A DNA stretch of 64,000 nucleotides from Ophiodon elongatus (lineage: Eukaryota > Chordata > Actinopteri > Perciformes > Hexagrammidae). This document shows, in pieces, positions 49,240 to 61,290 of the stretch (the first letter of the stretch is position 1; every line of letters starts with the position of its first letter). The position numbers and the translations under genes are program-made. The stretch covers positions 310,001-374,000 of the forward strand of contig JACSYO010001808.1 of NCBI GenBank assembly GCA_016806645.1, written 5' to 3'. The notes below the pieces were generated by a model. The model worked only from the letters and a program-made list of their open reading frames with translations. It was not told the origin of the DNA and ran no database searches.

Positions 49240-51175
49240 GAAATAGGAAATTTCTCATATTTATTTAGGAAATAGTTACATAAAATATAGCATTAAAGTC
49301 TGATGTAACAGACAAAATTGCACACAGTAATAATAATAATAATAACATTAATAATAATTACCAAAGTAACACTGCTGGTAACCATTTCTCTTTTCAAAGG
49401 GAACCAGGAACATTTAAGGAGAGAGGTGAAGCATGACAATCACACTACAGTCTGACAGTACAAAATGTGGGTATAAATACTGGACATCTAGAAAAATACA
49501 CAAGTCCTCTTCAGACTCTCTTCATACAATATTAACAGTTTCATAGAAAAATTGAAACACACAGTCGGCTCTGTTGATTAGCACCAGCTGGTCAAATTCC
49601 AGATAACAATTTGGCATAACTTCACCTAAAAGTTCAAATATGTCTTTAAAATAAAGTGATAAAATATTTTAGTAATAGCTCTTATCGATCAAAATAAAGA
49701 TTTTGCTTTAAACAAGAACCCCTAAAGAGTTCCATAAGAAAAAGATACATGCCATTTTTAAACAGTAGAGACTTAAAACCTTGGTTGAATGATTGGCAAA
49801 CAATTTACATTTGTTGTTGTTGTTGTTGTTGTTGCTTTCTCCTCATTTGCATATATCAATCAGCAATGCCCATTCTGATATTAACTTATTTTATATATAC
49901 AACATAATATACAACTATGAAAGGAAAACTGAGGTTTGGAGAGGTCAGGTATGCTACGCTACGTGAGACTGTTTGGATTCGGGAGTTTTGCACGAGAAAA
50001 AAAAAGCAGAAGATTACTGAGCGTAATTTGTGTTTGTCGACATTTTCCTGATGGCTGCAGTTTAATTCTTACAATCTACATTAGTCCAGTATGTTCCCTG
50101 AGCTACCAACAACAACACTGGGTGCTTCCAAGCCAACAAGTTGGTTGTTTGCTGTACCTGTGTACCAGTCAGACAGTGAAAAGTCATCTTATTAGTTCAC
50201 GTACCACATGGAAGCATGGTATGTTCTGCTTCAGATGACGTCATCAGATAACCTGCTGCTAAGAAATCAGTATTGTTTGCTGAATAGTGATGATTCTCAA
50301 GACATTTGAAAATGCTCTACGGTGTTTGCGGCTGCATAGCTGCTTAAAATAACACAGAAAGAGAAGATTGGCAACAGGTTTCTACCTTTAAAATGATTTT
50401 AAACAAACAGAAATTAAAGGAAATTTAAATCCTGTTGCGATTTTTAAAAATATTGCTTAAAAGAATGAAGTAGACGATGATGAACCAGGTGTATTATTAT
50501 GGGTTGTGATTCAACATGGGCAATATTTGGGCAAAGTACTTAGCAGCAAAACATAAAATGACACCTTAGGTTTAAATCTACTTTCCGAGCAAACAGGAAT
50601 GCAATCAAAGCAACAATTCTGTTGCAACTGTACGCCTATGTTGCCCACCAGCGATGATCCGAGAAGACGCCCTGCTCATCGCCGCTTGAATAATCGTTCA
50701 CTTTACACTCCTTACAAACTTTGTACAGTATTTGTTACAGTGCAATGATAAGAAGTTCCCCAGCATGGAGAGAAATAATTTCAGAGAGACAACGTTTTGT
50801 ATTGCCGTCCAGTCCACCACACCCAGAGTCAAACTATTTAAAGTCCCGGTTTGGTGTTTGGGTTGAGGTTTCATCCTCGCGTCTCCATCTCCACTAAGTG
50901 CTTCGTGTTGTACGCAGAGAGCACAGGGCTCTGCATGTTGTGGCAGGGCTGTAGTCCAGATCCAAAGAGGGTTGAGACCAAACCAAGTCCAATAGAAGTA
51001 TTTATTTACCCGCGAATGCAAACAATAATGCTTCGGAGGGGTTTCTTAAGGTTCAACAGAGAATTTGAAAAGACAAAGTGGCCGAGAACTTGACACGGCC
51101 AACATGTCAGAGGAGGGTCTGGAAACCAGAGTCGAGGCCTCTCGCGCTACAGCCCCGCCTTCTTACTCGTCGCCC
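49240..51175 (-). other. nckap5: nckap5 3' UTR (extent inferred)
   Basis: AT-rich sequence without long ORFs follows the nckap5 stop. Minus-strand AATAAA words lie at 51001-51006 (UTR about 0.2 kb) and 49260-49265 (about 1.9 kb). The stretch includes a (TTG)n tract at 49810-49835 and a (TAA)n tract near 49330. A perfect octamer (ATTTGCAT) is at 49845-49852. Confidence 0.4.
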
Positions 51176-51487
51176 CTACACTTCGTTGGAGCCCTGACTG
51201 GTGCAGGAGGAGAAGCTGTCGTACAGCGAGTCGCTGAGGGAGCCCACGGGATCGGCCCCGGGCTTGCTGGAGAAGCTGGAGGAGGAGGGCTCGTCCGCCT
51301 TGCAGCAGTCCTCCTCGCTCTTGCCCGCATCGGCGTGGCAGTCGCCTCTGCGGCTGCCTAAGCTCGTGTCCGGGTACAGGCTGCCGCTGCTGGAGCCGCT
51401 GTGATTCAGCTTGTTCAGGGACTCCAAAGAGAAGTCGAGAGAGCTCGACTGGGCACTGACGGGCGCCTTCTCCATGGGAATCTCCTT
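51176..51487 (-). CDS. nckap5: nckap5 last coding exon (C-terminus)
   Basis: After acceptor CTCTGCAG, 312 nt encode KEIPMEKAPVSAQSSS, SLDFSLESLNKLNHSGSSSG, an acidic-cysteine stretch and the terminal SLYDSFSSCTSQGSNEV, with TAG at 51176-51178. Confidence 0.93.
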   Translation of the reverse strand, partial: KEIPMEKAPVSAQSSSLDFSLESLNKLNHSGSSSGSLYPDTSLGSRRGDCHADAGKSEEDCCKADEPSSSSFSSKPGADPVGSLSDSLYDSFSSCTSQGSNEV

Positions 51488-54400
51488 CTGCAGAGAAAAG
51501 AAGGAGCATAGATCAATAAAGAGCACAATGTATGATCATTTATGGTATAGAAGTAGGAGGTGCTGCATCTTGTATTTGTAAAATCTCAAAACCATGTCCA
51601 TGGAACTCTACATTCACTTCTGTTGCTTTTGCAGTGGTCTGCAGTATATTGAGATTTGTATTACTCTCGAGGACCAAATGTATGTCATGGGTGTTGGCAG
51701 ACATGCATCTCTGGGCATCTGGGCTCACCAACTCTTCCCGTTATATTAAAAGCATTGTGTGATGTATTATTTATTTTTGTACAGCTGCTTTATAGATTAG
51801 CATGGCCTGGAATGTATTACTCAGGGAAATGTTGCACGTAGAGCTGCTATCTGTGAGCATGAGCAGTCTTCATCCTGAATGCGCTCATGATGAGGGTGAC
51901 TATGTGCTTGGAGTCGAAACAGTTAAGGAGGTATTATAATTGAAGAATGGGATTATTGCAGGTCTTATCACTAGACCGGATTGTGTCTTGCTGGCCTTTA
52001 GGCAGTGATTACACTTAACAACAAAAGTGCAACCATCTGCTTCTTTGGTACTTAAAGTCACATGACTATGCCACATCACTGATAATGACCTCTGAGTCAA
52101 ACAGTCTACAGATGAAAACAAAAAAATACACATACAGCTAAAAATGTGCAGGTGTTGTTTATGATGTGCCAACTATTTGAGTATTCTGTGTGATCCCTAC
52201 TGTATATGTCTCAAAGAGCACCTTGGGGAGCTAGTTACTGTAGCCATCAGCATCAAAAGCCCTCCTCACAGGCTGTAAACAAAATTCTGGCGGCATATTT
52301 CTTCAGAAATTCCAGCCTGGGAGAGCAGTTATCTGCATAGGTATTTTTGCAGGGCTAAGTACACAGAGGAATAGCTGGAGGGTCCAGGAAACCTCTCGGG
52401 ACGCTCCAAACCTGGACCATTTAGAGTTTTGCTGCGAGGTACATCTCCCACCAGACCTGAACTACTCCACTCGAGAAGCATGAAGACACAAACACACAGC
52501 TGCATCAGAAATACAATCGAGAGCGAAGTTAAAGGGGTAGAGACGTCTACGTGTTGGCAATGGAACCTGCAGGCGGTCTTCGATCTTACAAGCTCAAGTT
52601 TGGTAACTTACCAAACTCATAACTGAAACTTTAATATGCTAGAGGACCAAATAACTAATGTAATATTTAGAAGAGGGTTATCATCTGTCCATTAAACCTT
52701 CATCGGGACAAATACTGTTGGCAAGTTCTTTAAATTAAAGTCATGTATATGTTGCAGCACAATAATATATCATCTGCATAACGTCTCACTGCGAGGACCA
52801 CACACAGTTCTTGTGTCTATTGTTTTTGTAAAGTTTATTTTGAAATGATCTGCACACTATCGCTATAAAAATCAAGTAATACCTGTATCTTTTCTTCGAC
52901 TGTTACAAAGGGGGAAAGTATTGGTTTGCAAGAATATAATTTAATAGCACTACATAATTTTTCTCGGCAGTCTGTAATTGTAACTGCCAGTGATGGTTTG
53001 TAGACACTTCTGTTGTTCACTTAGTAGGAGATTTCATCTCTTAAATATCCAACATGTTTTATTTTATTTCCATTTTAATTTCAATTTATTGAGATTATTA
53101 TTATCGTAATTCCTTTGTATTATTTGCCTAAATATACACATACAAACATGTGCCCTACATACAATTGTATCTATTTATAATAATAATATTCTTGTATCTT
53201 TTGTTTATTTGCACGTTGTTTTTGTGTGTTTTGTTTGGTCTGTCTTGTATATATTCCTGTGTATGTTTTGTATGTCATTACTCCTGTTTTGTGTACTGCC
53301 CTTTGCACTAATATCTACTAACAACTAAAACATAATACTAATCACAAGAAAACATATTTAAATACATTTCAAACATCTCCAACTCTGTATTACAACTCAA
53401 AGTCTGACATAAAGGGTTTTTCTGACTTGGTTGCTCATAATTAACTAAACTTTATGATATATGGCCTTAGTGTCTTCCTCCAGGGCATGTTGACAGTGTC
53501 AGTGGGCACTATAGATAAGCTGCAGCCACCTTCCCATATTTATGAAATAGCATTTATTAAAATGAAAAAATCCACCTTTGGTTACTCAGTCTTGCTTTGT
53601 TCTTCCTAGAGACTGTGCTGTAATCTTCTATCCCCAAACCTGCAGCTTTCCTGCCTTTTCCTTCATGCAGTGCTACAAAGACATGCATGTAGTTTCTTTT
53701 GCGTTAAGCTGTATGATAGGCGGCATGTGTAGGTGGAGAGAGTAAAAACAATACTCGTTGTTGTTCTCAGTGCGGTTCCTCGTGGGCCTGGAGCCTTGTT
53801 GGGTTCCTCTCCTACAAGCTAGTTAATTGCATTCACCTGCCAACCCAGGTGTAAACTATTCTGTGAGTGGGGTGGAATGAAACCAGCAGGACACATTAGA
53901 GCCCAGAGGGCCAAGTATGAGAAGTATTGCTAGTGTATAAAAATACCAAGGAAGAAAGTCCTTTCTTATAGTGTCTAATAAGTTCATAGGAATCTGGTTT
54001 ACTGAGGCTTCTGTCAGAGGAAAATATTTTTTTGAGGTCTAAGCAAAATACTGTGAAAATGAAGAGGGATTTATGTAAATTTTTATTATTTGCATTATTT
54101 ACATTCTCCTCAAAACTTCACAGGTTGAACCCAAAAGCTAACTGTTAAAAAAATACCTCATTGTCTCAAACTGCGATGGCGTATTTTAATGCAGAATCAA
54201 CCCTCCATATTAAAAACCCACCAAGCCCCACTAATGTGCACTGATCTGACCTTTCTCAGCAGGCACGATCACAATAAATTTGTAAAGAGGACAGAATTAA
54301 AAGAAAAGTTCAAGGAAATTGTGCCCAAAGGTGACATGATATGAAATGTTTAGTAGGTTTTTGCAGGTGCGGAGGTTGAGTCCAAATTAAGCACAGCTGT

Positions 54401-57400
54401 TGAATGCAGATTAGACTTGTTAAATTCTACTTCTGCTGTTCATAACACTATTTTTAAGTATTGTCAGCGCTTAAAATTGTCATTTTATGGCCTCGGGATA
54501 CAAAAGAGTGTGAGACGTGATGGGGATCAGTGATTAGCGGAGCCATGTGACAGTGAAGAACAGTCTTTAGGTCTGGACTCTCTCAGCTGCCTCCCCTCTA
54601 TATCTCGTTTTGGTCGGAAACAAGAAGAAAGAAAGGAAACGGCTGTCTTATCGCTGATTGGATTGGATTTTGGAGGAACACAATTACCAGCGGATCGAAC
54701 CTTCCCGGTGCAGGTCTCTGTACCACCTGCGGGTTCAGCCAAAATGATGGCTGCACACATAACTGAGGCTGCAGGCAAACGTCTCAGCGAGAGCCTCCCG
54801 TTTGAAACCACGAGGGGCAAAATCAGCAATTGGTTCTGCATCACATGTCAGTAATGGGATGTCGAAACTCAAATTCAGTAAACCTGCTTGCTACAAAAAA
54901 AGCTTATTGAAAGGGTCTTTTATTGTGACTTAAAAGACAATATTTTCTCCTTTTCCCCCGCTGTTGGTTATTAGTCAATTTAGGTTAGTGCTGATGGGGA
55001 TTGTTCATGAGAAATTCATCTACGAAACAAGACATTTGTAAGAGTAATGGATCACATCCGATTGTGATGATAGCATGATGTTTTTTGAAGGTGACGAATC
55101 CAAAGTTTGGTTTGGTCACTATCAAGTTAGGAGGAAGAAAGGTTATTGGAAAACTTACATTGCTGCTAGTTATTGTTCTTGCTCGACATGTGACATAAAG
55201 CTATACAATCTGAATCTGAACATGGTGTTCATGGTAATGTGTAGACTAAGACCGATTCTGAATTTACTTTTCAATGCAGACGATGGTGATAAAACAAATT
55301 ATAGATGTTTGTCTCAGAATATGTGTTTTCTTCGCCGCCATCATTCTGCAAATAATTTGATCGCCGGCATTGTATTACTGAGTCTATGCCATCTCACTCC
55401 TGCTTCCTACTGGCAAGCAATACTATCAATCTGACAGCAACTCAAGGGGAGCGCATATTCCTGCTGTTGGTATTTATTTGTACACTATTATAGTTTTGGT
55501 TATCCAGTTCAAATTACATGTCAACTGAAATGTTCCCGTTCCCTCGCCATGTAATCATTGCTCAAGGTAACAAGCAGTTCCCGGCTCGGGGAGATGCTGT
55601 GCATGCTGATTTGTTGTACACTAGTTTTGGACCTGGGTCACATAAACCCCGGGAATCTCCCCAAACTTTCCAGACAATTTCTGATGTTGCTCTCTTGCGG
55701 CAATTTCTGTCTTCCTAATGCAGACAAAGGATGGAAGCAGGAAAAAGAAAACGGTGAATAAGCAGGAGAGGAATGTAAAAAAACTTGCGGGAGGTCAACT
55801 GAGAAGAGCAGATGAAGAGAGTTGTACGGGAGAGACGGAAATAGAGAGAGGCAAAACTGGAAGGGAGACGAGAAAAGACACATGGGAGAAAGAGAGACTC
55901 TGAGGAAGGAGAGGATAGGAGGAGAAGGGGGTGGGGGCCGCCGTTAGCAGGGCTGTCAGGTGCTGTCAGGATGATGAATGGGAGGCCAGCGCGGGCTGTG
56001 AGGGCTCTGATGGGAGCCGCTGAGCTTTACATCACTCTCCTGAGTGTTTGTGAAAGGTTATTAAAGGCGCTTAAATCACCGGGCTCCGACACGGGCCCCG
56101 CTACTAGCCACCAAACTTCCCCAAACTGCCGCCAATGACAACGTCTCTCAAGTCCAAAGCTGCCGAGCCACGACAAAAGGAAAGCGGGTGTGCAGGTATG
56201 GTCGTGCGCGGAGAGGGGTGAGGAGGTGATGACACGCAGATGGATCGTCTTTTTCAAAGGAATAATGTAGGGCAAATGGGTTCAGCAGCAGTCATCCATC
56301 ATTATGGCTGCTTCACAGCTTAGGAATAAGGTTATTGGCAAAATGAATGTCAGCTTGGAATATTAAGTCTTCAAAGTCTTGTTTTCATACAAATGGGGGA
56401 AAGGGGAAGTTTTTCTTCCTAGTCGAGTACATTTTGTCTTGTTTCTGCAGGAGATACCTCCCCTATCCTTTCTTCATTTAAGATACAGACATCAATCACT
56501 CCTGAACTAAGCTAATTTCTTTGGAGATGGGTTGAAATACTCTCTTTTTTCACTTCCTTTAAGAAGGAGGACTCGATTTCAGACGGAAAAGGCTTGACAA
56601 AACATTGAAGTTCTTCGAAGAACATGCGGACAACTCCCAGACCGCTCAACGCTGTCTGCTGAAGTAATAAATCAAGTGAGAAGCAGGGTCATTGTCTCAT
56701 AGACTTCTTTACAATCATACTTCTTCTTGCAACCAGAAGAGTTGTCCCCTGATGGCCATTAGAAAGAAGTTTAAGGCACTTCTGCATTGGCTTCACTTAT
56801 CAGATCCGAATGTTGCCTCCTGTTTATGGCAAAAAACGTGTTTAGTGACATCACAGAGACCTTGACCTTTGACCACGAAAACGTATCAGTTAGTCCTTGA
56901 TTCCAAGTGAACTTGTGCGCCAAACTTCAGAGTGCTCAAGTAAAGTATAAATACCTAAAAACTGTTGTTGAGTACTGTGCTTGAGCACATGTTACCTCAA
57001 CCTCTGCTTGCCGGTGCTAACGTTTTGACAGCACAGGACATGACGCCAGGTTGTTTTGGGAGTAGCGCTCTTGACCTCTCAGCTTTGGTTCAGTCCCTGT
57101 GAGCTCCGCAGGCTTCCCTGCTACCCTCAGAAACGCAGCCTACCGCATCCAATTAAACGAGAGACAGGGTGGAGGATGAGACAAACAGACCATCGCTGGT
57201 TGTGTGACGTCTCGGCTAATGGAGTTGTGCTTGCAGCTTGGTCGCACAGCATCGTATCGAAACGTCCGGTTCGATCCTCTGCTGGAATCAGAGTCAGAAA
57301 CCTTTTTGCACGAGTCTCGCTCCCACGCCAAGTGCAAAGCGCTCAAATTTGCATTGTTAAAGTGAGCCTCTGCCTCATGCAATGATATAAAACCTGATTA

Positions 57401-60400
57401 GGGGGGTCAGACGGGAGAGTCAAGGACACTTTAGAGCTGGCATTTACTACTCATTCCACCATCCTGCTGACAAACATCCAGACAAGTCTGTCATTTTCTA
57501 CAGATAATTAAATAATAATGGTGAAACATGTGTACACATGCAGTGTGGCTCAGAAGGACACTGCCCTTACTACAGTCCCATTAAACAATAATTAAGTATA
57601 TAATTGTGCTAATGAAAGCTGGATCAGTGAGCATATTCCACCTTCCACCTTCCACCCACATAATCATTCTAATTTAATTAGTGGGTGTAAATGTAAATCT
57701 GATCCTGATGTTGAGTTCCAGAATGACACCAAAGGTCAAGAATAGAAATCCACAGAGAATGAATTCAGTTGTTTTCTCCCCTCTCATACACAATTGTTTT
57801 TTTGAACTTTGTATTTAGTCGGATTCCCTTTTTCAGATTATGGATTTTTGTGTCAGGGTGGGTGTTGGGGCGGCAGCAGTGTAAGAGGAGAGTTTGGCTG
57901 TCCCATAGAGCCAGGCCGTGCATGCTGGAGGCCATTTCATGGTCTCTGATCCTCATTTGTCATTCAGCTGTGTTAAATACTAATAGGCAAATACCCGCTG
58001 ACACAAGAGGGCGAGGCGATCGAAAGCAATTAGGACGCTTTTTCTTTGAAAATCTCCAAAGAATTCCAACGGTAGCAAAGAAAACCTCAGGGTTTAGCGA
58101 ATTTGTTGCCTCAGGAAGTATTTCAAAGGTAAAGTTGACATTGCAACTCAACAAGATTCGCTCTGACCATATGAAAAGTCTTCTCATCGAAGTCTATGAC
58201 ATACAGCAAAGGTGCAAATTAAATTTATTCATCTTCATGCCTCTGCCGAGGGGAAAGAAAAATTATGCAAACCATGTGGCAGTGTGTGTCCCTGTATCCT
58301 GGGAAGACTTTCATTGAGGGCAGATGCTATTTTTCTGACTCGTTCAAACACCCCACACATTCTCTTTATAATGTATAAAGTTGCATACTTCTACACCTGG
58401 GAGCTGCCTCGCTTTTTATCACTTTAAACTGCTTCCAGTGGGAACCATGAAATGAGGAAATTGGATTTATTCTAGAACAACCAACACAGGGCACATTCCT
58501 TATCTCCTTCAGAGTCGGTCTAAAACAACAAAAACCTAAATATATTGTATACAAATGTCCTTCTTACTTACAGTAAACAAGAACTTGAGCAGTTGATGTT
58601 AAATATCTGAATAATATCACTGTTTGTGCAACTTCCTGGACACCACAAGAGACTATGATGACCAACAAAATGCTCGATAGGAACCAGCAGCATGCCTGTA
58701 AAGAATCTTTTTATGAGTAAAACCAATTAGCCGTGAACAATGAGCCGTTCTGATACTCACACTAAGTCTGTCTCCTGCTTTGCCATCTAGGGAGGCCTCC
58801 TTGTGTAACAGGTTGTACTGGGAAATCCTCCTGCTGTCCTTCTCCAGATGAGAATACATCTCGTGTTGGTAGTAGTCCATGATAGACAAGGATTTCTCCA
58901 CACTGCTTCTCTTCAGGGTCTCCTCATTCTGGTCCACTGTGGACGGAGGAATTAGTTTTAATAGAAAATATGGGAAAGGTATCTCAATGATCCTCATAGC
59001 GGACTGAAAATTACTAAAGGCACTTCATAAATCATTTGGTGGCTAAAAGTTCCAACCAGACCTGAGTCCCTCTTCTTGGATCTGTTGATCAGGGTTCTTT
59101 GTGGGGAGCTTCCGGTTCTCTCGGGTTCGGTCTCGGTGTCGCTGCTGCTCCCCGAGTACGTGCACACTTGCAGGGCTCTTTCCTGTTTAAACATTTTAAA
59201 AAAGCAGTTTAAAATATTGGCATTTACAAAGACGACTACCTCTATTATGTTGTCAGTGGTCTAGAGAACAAAAATAAATAAAAAAATCTAACATAAAAAA
59301 TCTCTCAACATTTTTATTTCCGCAGATAGTTGTTGCAAAATAGCTGTGTTCTGCAACATGTTTTGTCTTTATTTCTTGTCACTTTTTAAGACATTTAAAT
59401 ATGTAAATTCTGAATACTTTTCAGCCAGATTTGTGCATATTGTAATGTAAATGACATACACTGGGCATATCATGATCCTGGGCTTTCATCTTCCTCTCTG
59501 TTTCCGTCTCTTTGTCCTCTGTGGAGATGTTGATGCGTGGAGAGCAGAGACTCAACCTCTTTGTCTTGATTGCATCTAGAAGTCCAAAGAGACAAAAGAG
59601 AAATGAGTCATCGGGCGTGCAATAAATAATGGAAACGGTTTTGCATTCACTATTTGACCACTTAATAATGTAATGCAAATAGACAAAGAGAGGAAAACAT
59701 CATCTGAATTCCTCCAAAGTGACAATCTCTCCTTCAGACAGACAGATTGATGAAACAAAGGATGAGAATACCCATTCAAGCGAAACCCATTCAACTGCAT
59801 ACACATCTATTTTTCTGCACATATGAAATGAGCTGCACAATAACCAAACCATCAAACATTAATGGTGTCCACCCTGCCACTGTTCCCCGCCATGACTCCT
59901 GGCAGCCGAGATACAACAGCTTTCAGCTGTCGGCCCCGAACGACAAAGCACTGCCTTATTATCACTCGGCCTACTGCTGTCTCGGACAGACGCCAATTTA
60001 ATTGTCTCTTTTAAGGTTGAGCTACATTATAATAACAGCCAGCTTTTGGCCAGTGCTCTCCATCTGAAAATTCTGCATCAGTATCATAAAAGTCCTTTTA
60101 CCTTCTTCTTATTAGGAAGCAAACAACAGTGACAGACGCCGCTCCTTCTCTGTGATTCTAGTGATGAAAGGAAGGATAGAGGGCTGAAACATACGATAAA
60201 GATGAACAGAGGCTCTTTTAATCAACTTGTACCACGGGGAAGACTCAACAGGAGTCGCTCTCCGTTTGCACCGACAGTTGTGACTCAAATTGCTGCCTCG
60301 GCAGTGCAACCGCAGCACGGAGCTAAAAGAGATGCAGGCTAATGTCCTGTAAGCACAAAACCCCAGGCGCGATCGCTCAACCCTGTGTGTTATTGTGGCT

Positions 60401-61290
60401 GTAATCAGCCGTCTGATTGCATCCTACACACCACCTTTCCACTGTGCATCGCGCCCAACACAGAGGCAGAAGGCGCTTTATGATCTATGGTGGTGCTGAC
60501 GTGCCCATCTGATTGTATCCGTTAGACGTCAGGGTTGATGCATTAGCTTCAAAATTAGCTGAACAAACAAGGTTCTTCTTTTAATCAGAGTCTAATATAC
60601 TTCGCCTTGTCTGCTTGTCTGACGCCCTTGAGCGGTCTGGAGGGAAAAATGTGTTCACGTAAAGTACAGTGACATTCAATACGTCACTTACTCTCTGAAA
60701 GGTAAAACAAGCTGTCGAAGGCTTTCAAGGCTGGGCACTTTGCCATCCAGCATGATATTAGTTGCTTTTACAGACGTGCATTTCAATTTATTTTCCTCTT
60801 TGGCGTTGATTGAGAAAATCAAACATAAATTAATAGGTTCTTCTTTGTCATGTGGTGCCACGACCAGCTGATAATGATGAGCTTGGAGTAGAATAACCTT
60901 GCACTGAATGCAAAGTGTACCAGTTAATTCTGTGGAGGAATGTTGAATATGAAAAACTTCTTGTCCTACCTGAAGCTGCTAATTTGGGCAGGCGGCTCTG
61001 GGTGTCTTGTGCGTCGTCGCTGCAGGTCACACTGGGTTCGGACAGGGAGTGACCCATGCTGGTCGGGGCATGCGGGCGGGATTTTGGGAGGGAAGGCACT
61101 TTCACATCAGGTTGTGAAGGGTCTGGGTGAGAAGAGGGAGGCTCCCGATCATGATCAGAGGAGCCGGCGGTCACCCCATCTGGGCTGGACTCAGATTTGG
61201 GGATGTGGCGACCGCTGGCCCGGTTGACGGAATCGGGGAGAGGGAAGGTGCCGATCCCGCTGTCCAGGGTTCTCATCTGACAGCCGGAGC
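51176..61290 (-). CDS. nckap5: Nck-associated protein 5, last five exons (5' part off the right edge)
   Basis: Exons are 60970-61290, 59460-59575, 59062-59182, 58761-58936 and 51176-51487 (about 347 residues and TAG). All splice sites are GT-AG and the split codons match at every junction. Segments such as MRTLDSGIGTFPLPDS, CTYSGSSSDTETEPERTGS, KSLSIMDYYQHEMYSH and the terminal SLYDSFSSCTSQGSN agree with the C-terminal part of NCKAP5 as I recall it. NCKAP5 is a large, mostly disordered Ser/Pro-rich protein found as an Nck SH3-binding partner; its paralogue NCKAP5L binds microtubule plus ends. The adjacency with lypd1 matches mammals and supports NCKAP5 over NCKAP5L. The very large central exon typical of the family is not in the window, so the gene should continue past position 64000. 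Ser/Thr content is high and no folded domain is evident. Confidence 0.93.
51488..58760. other. nckap5: Last intron of nckap5 (7.3 kb)
   Basis: There are no exons I can support. The sequence is mostly AT-rich. Plus-strand ORFs at 55075-55434 and 57769-58317 have no recognisable domain. A candidate non-coding block at 55940-56330 is listed separately. Confidence 0.6.
55940..56330. promoter_or_regulatory. Candidate intronic conserved non-coding element in nckap5
   Basis: Balanced, CpG-containing sequence (AAAGGTTATTAAAGGCGC, ACTGCCGCCAATGACAACG, CATCATTATGGCTGC) stands out from AT-rich surroundings and has no plausible exon frame. Confidence 0.3.
58761..58936 (-). CDS. nckap5: nckap5 penultimate exon
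   Basis: This 176-nt exon lies between GTCCACAG and GTGAGTA. It encodes KSLSIMDYYQHEMYSHLEKD and ISQYNLLHKEASLDGKAGD. It ends in phase 0, matching the last exon 7.3 kb away. Confidence 0.92.
59062..59182 (-). CDS. nckap5: nckap5 internal exon
   Basis: This 121-nt exon lies between TAAACAG and GTCTGGT. It encodes CTYSGSSSDTETEPERTGSS followed by a basic stretch ending KKRDS. Confidence 0.9.
59460..59575 (-). CDS. nckap5: nckap5 internal exon
   Basis: This 116-nt exon follows TTCTAG and ends AGT before GTATGTC. It encodes KRLSLCSPRINISTED and a charged Glu/Lys stretch. Confidence 0.88.
60970..61290 (-). CDS. nckap5: nckap5 internal exon (first in window)
   Basis: This 321-nt exon lies between CACTCTAG and GTAGGAC. 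It contains MRTLDSGIGTFPLPDS, a Ser/Pro-rich stretch with PSLPKSRPHAPTS (a possible SH3 ligand), and SLSEPSVTCSDD. It passes a split codon to the next exon. Confidence 0.9.

Noticed and set aside
55075..55434. Plus-strand ORF of 119 codons, Cys-containing
   Set aside because: No family resemblance, no splice signals and no conserved motif.
57769..58317. Plus-strand ORF of 182 codons in the nckap5 intron
   Set aside because: No recognisable domain or repeat-encoded protein; composition typical of intron.
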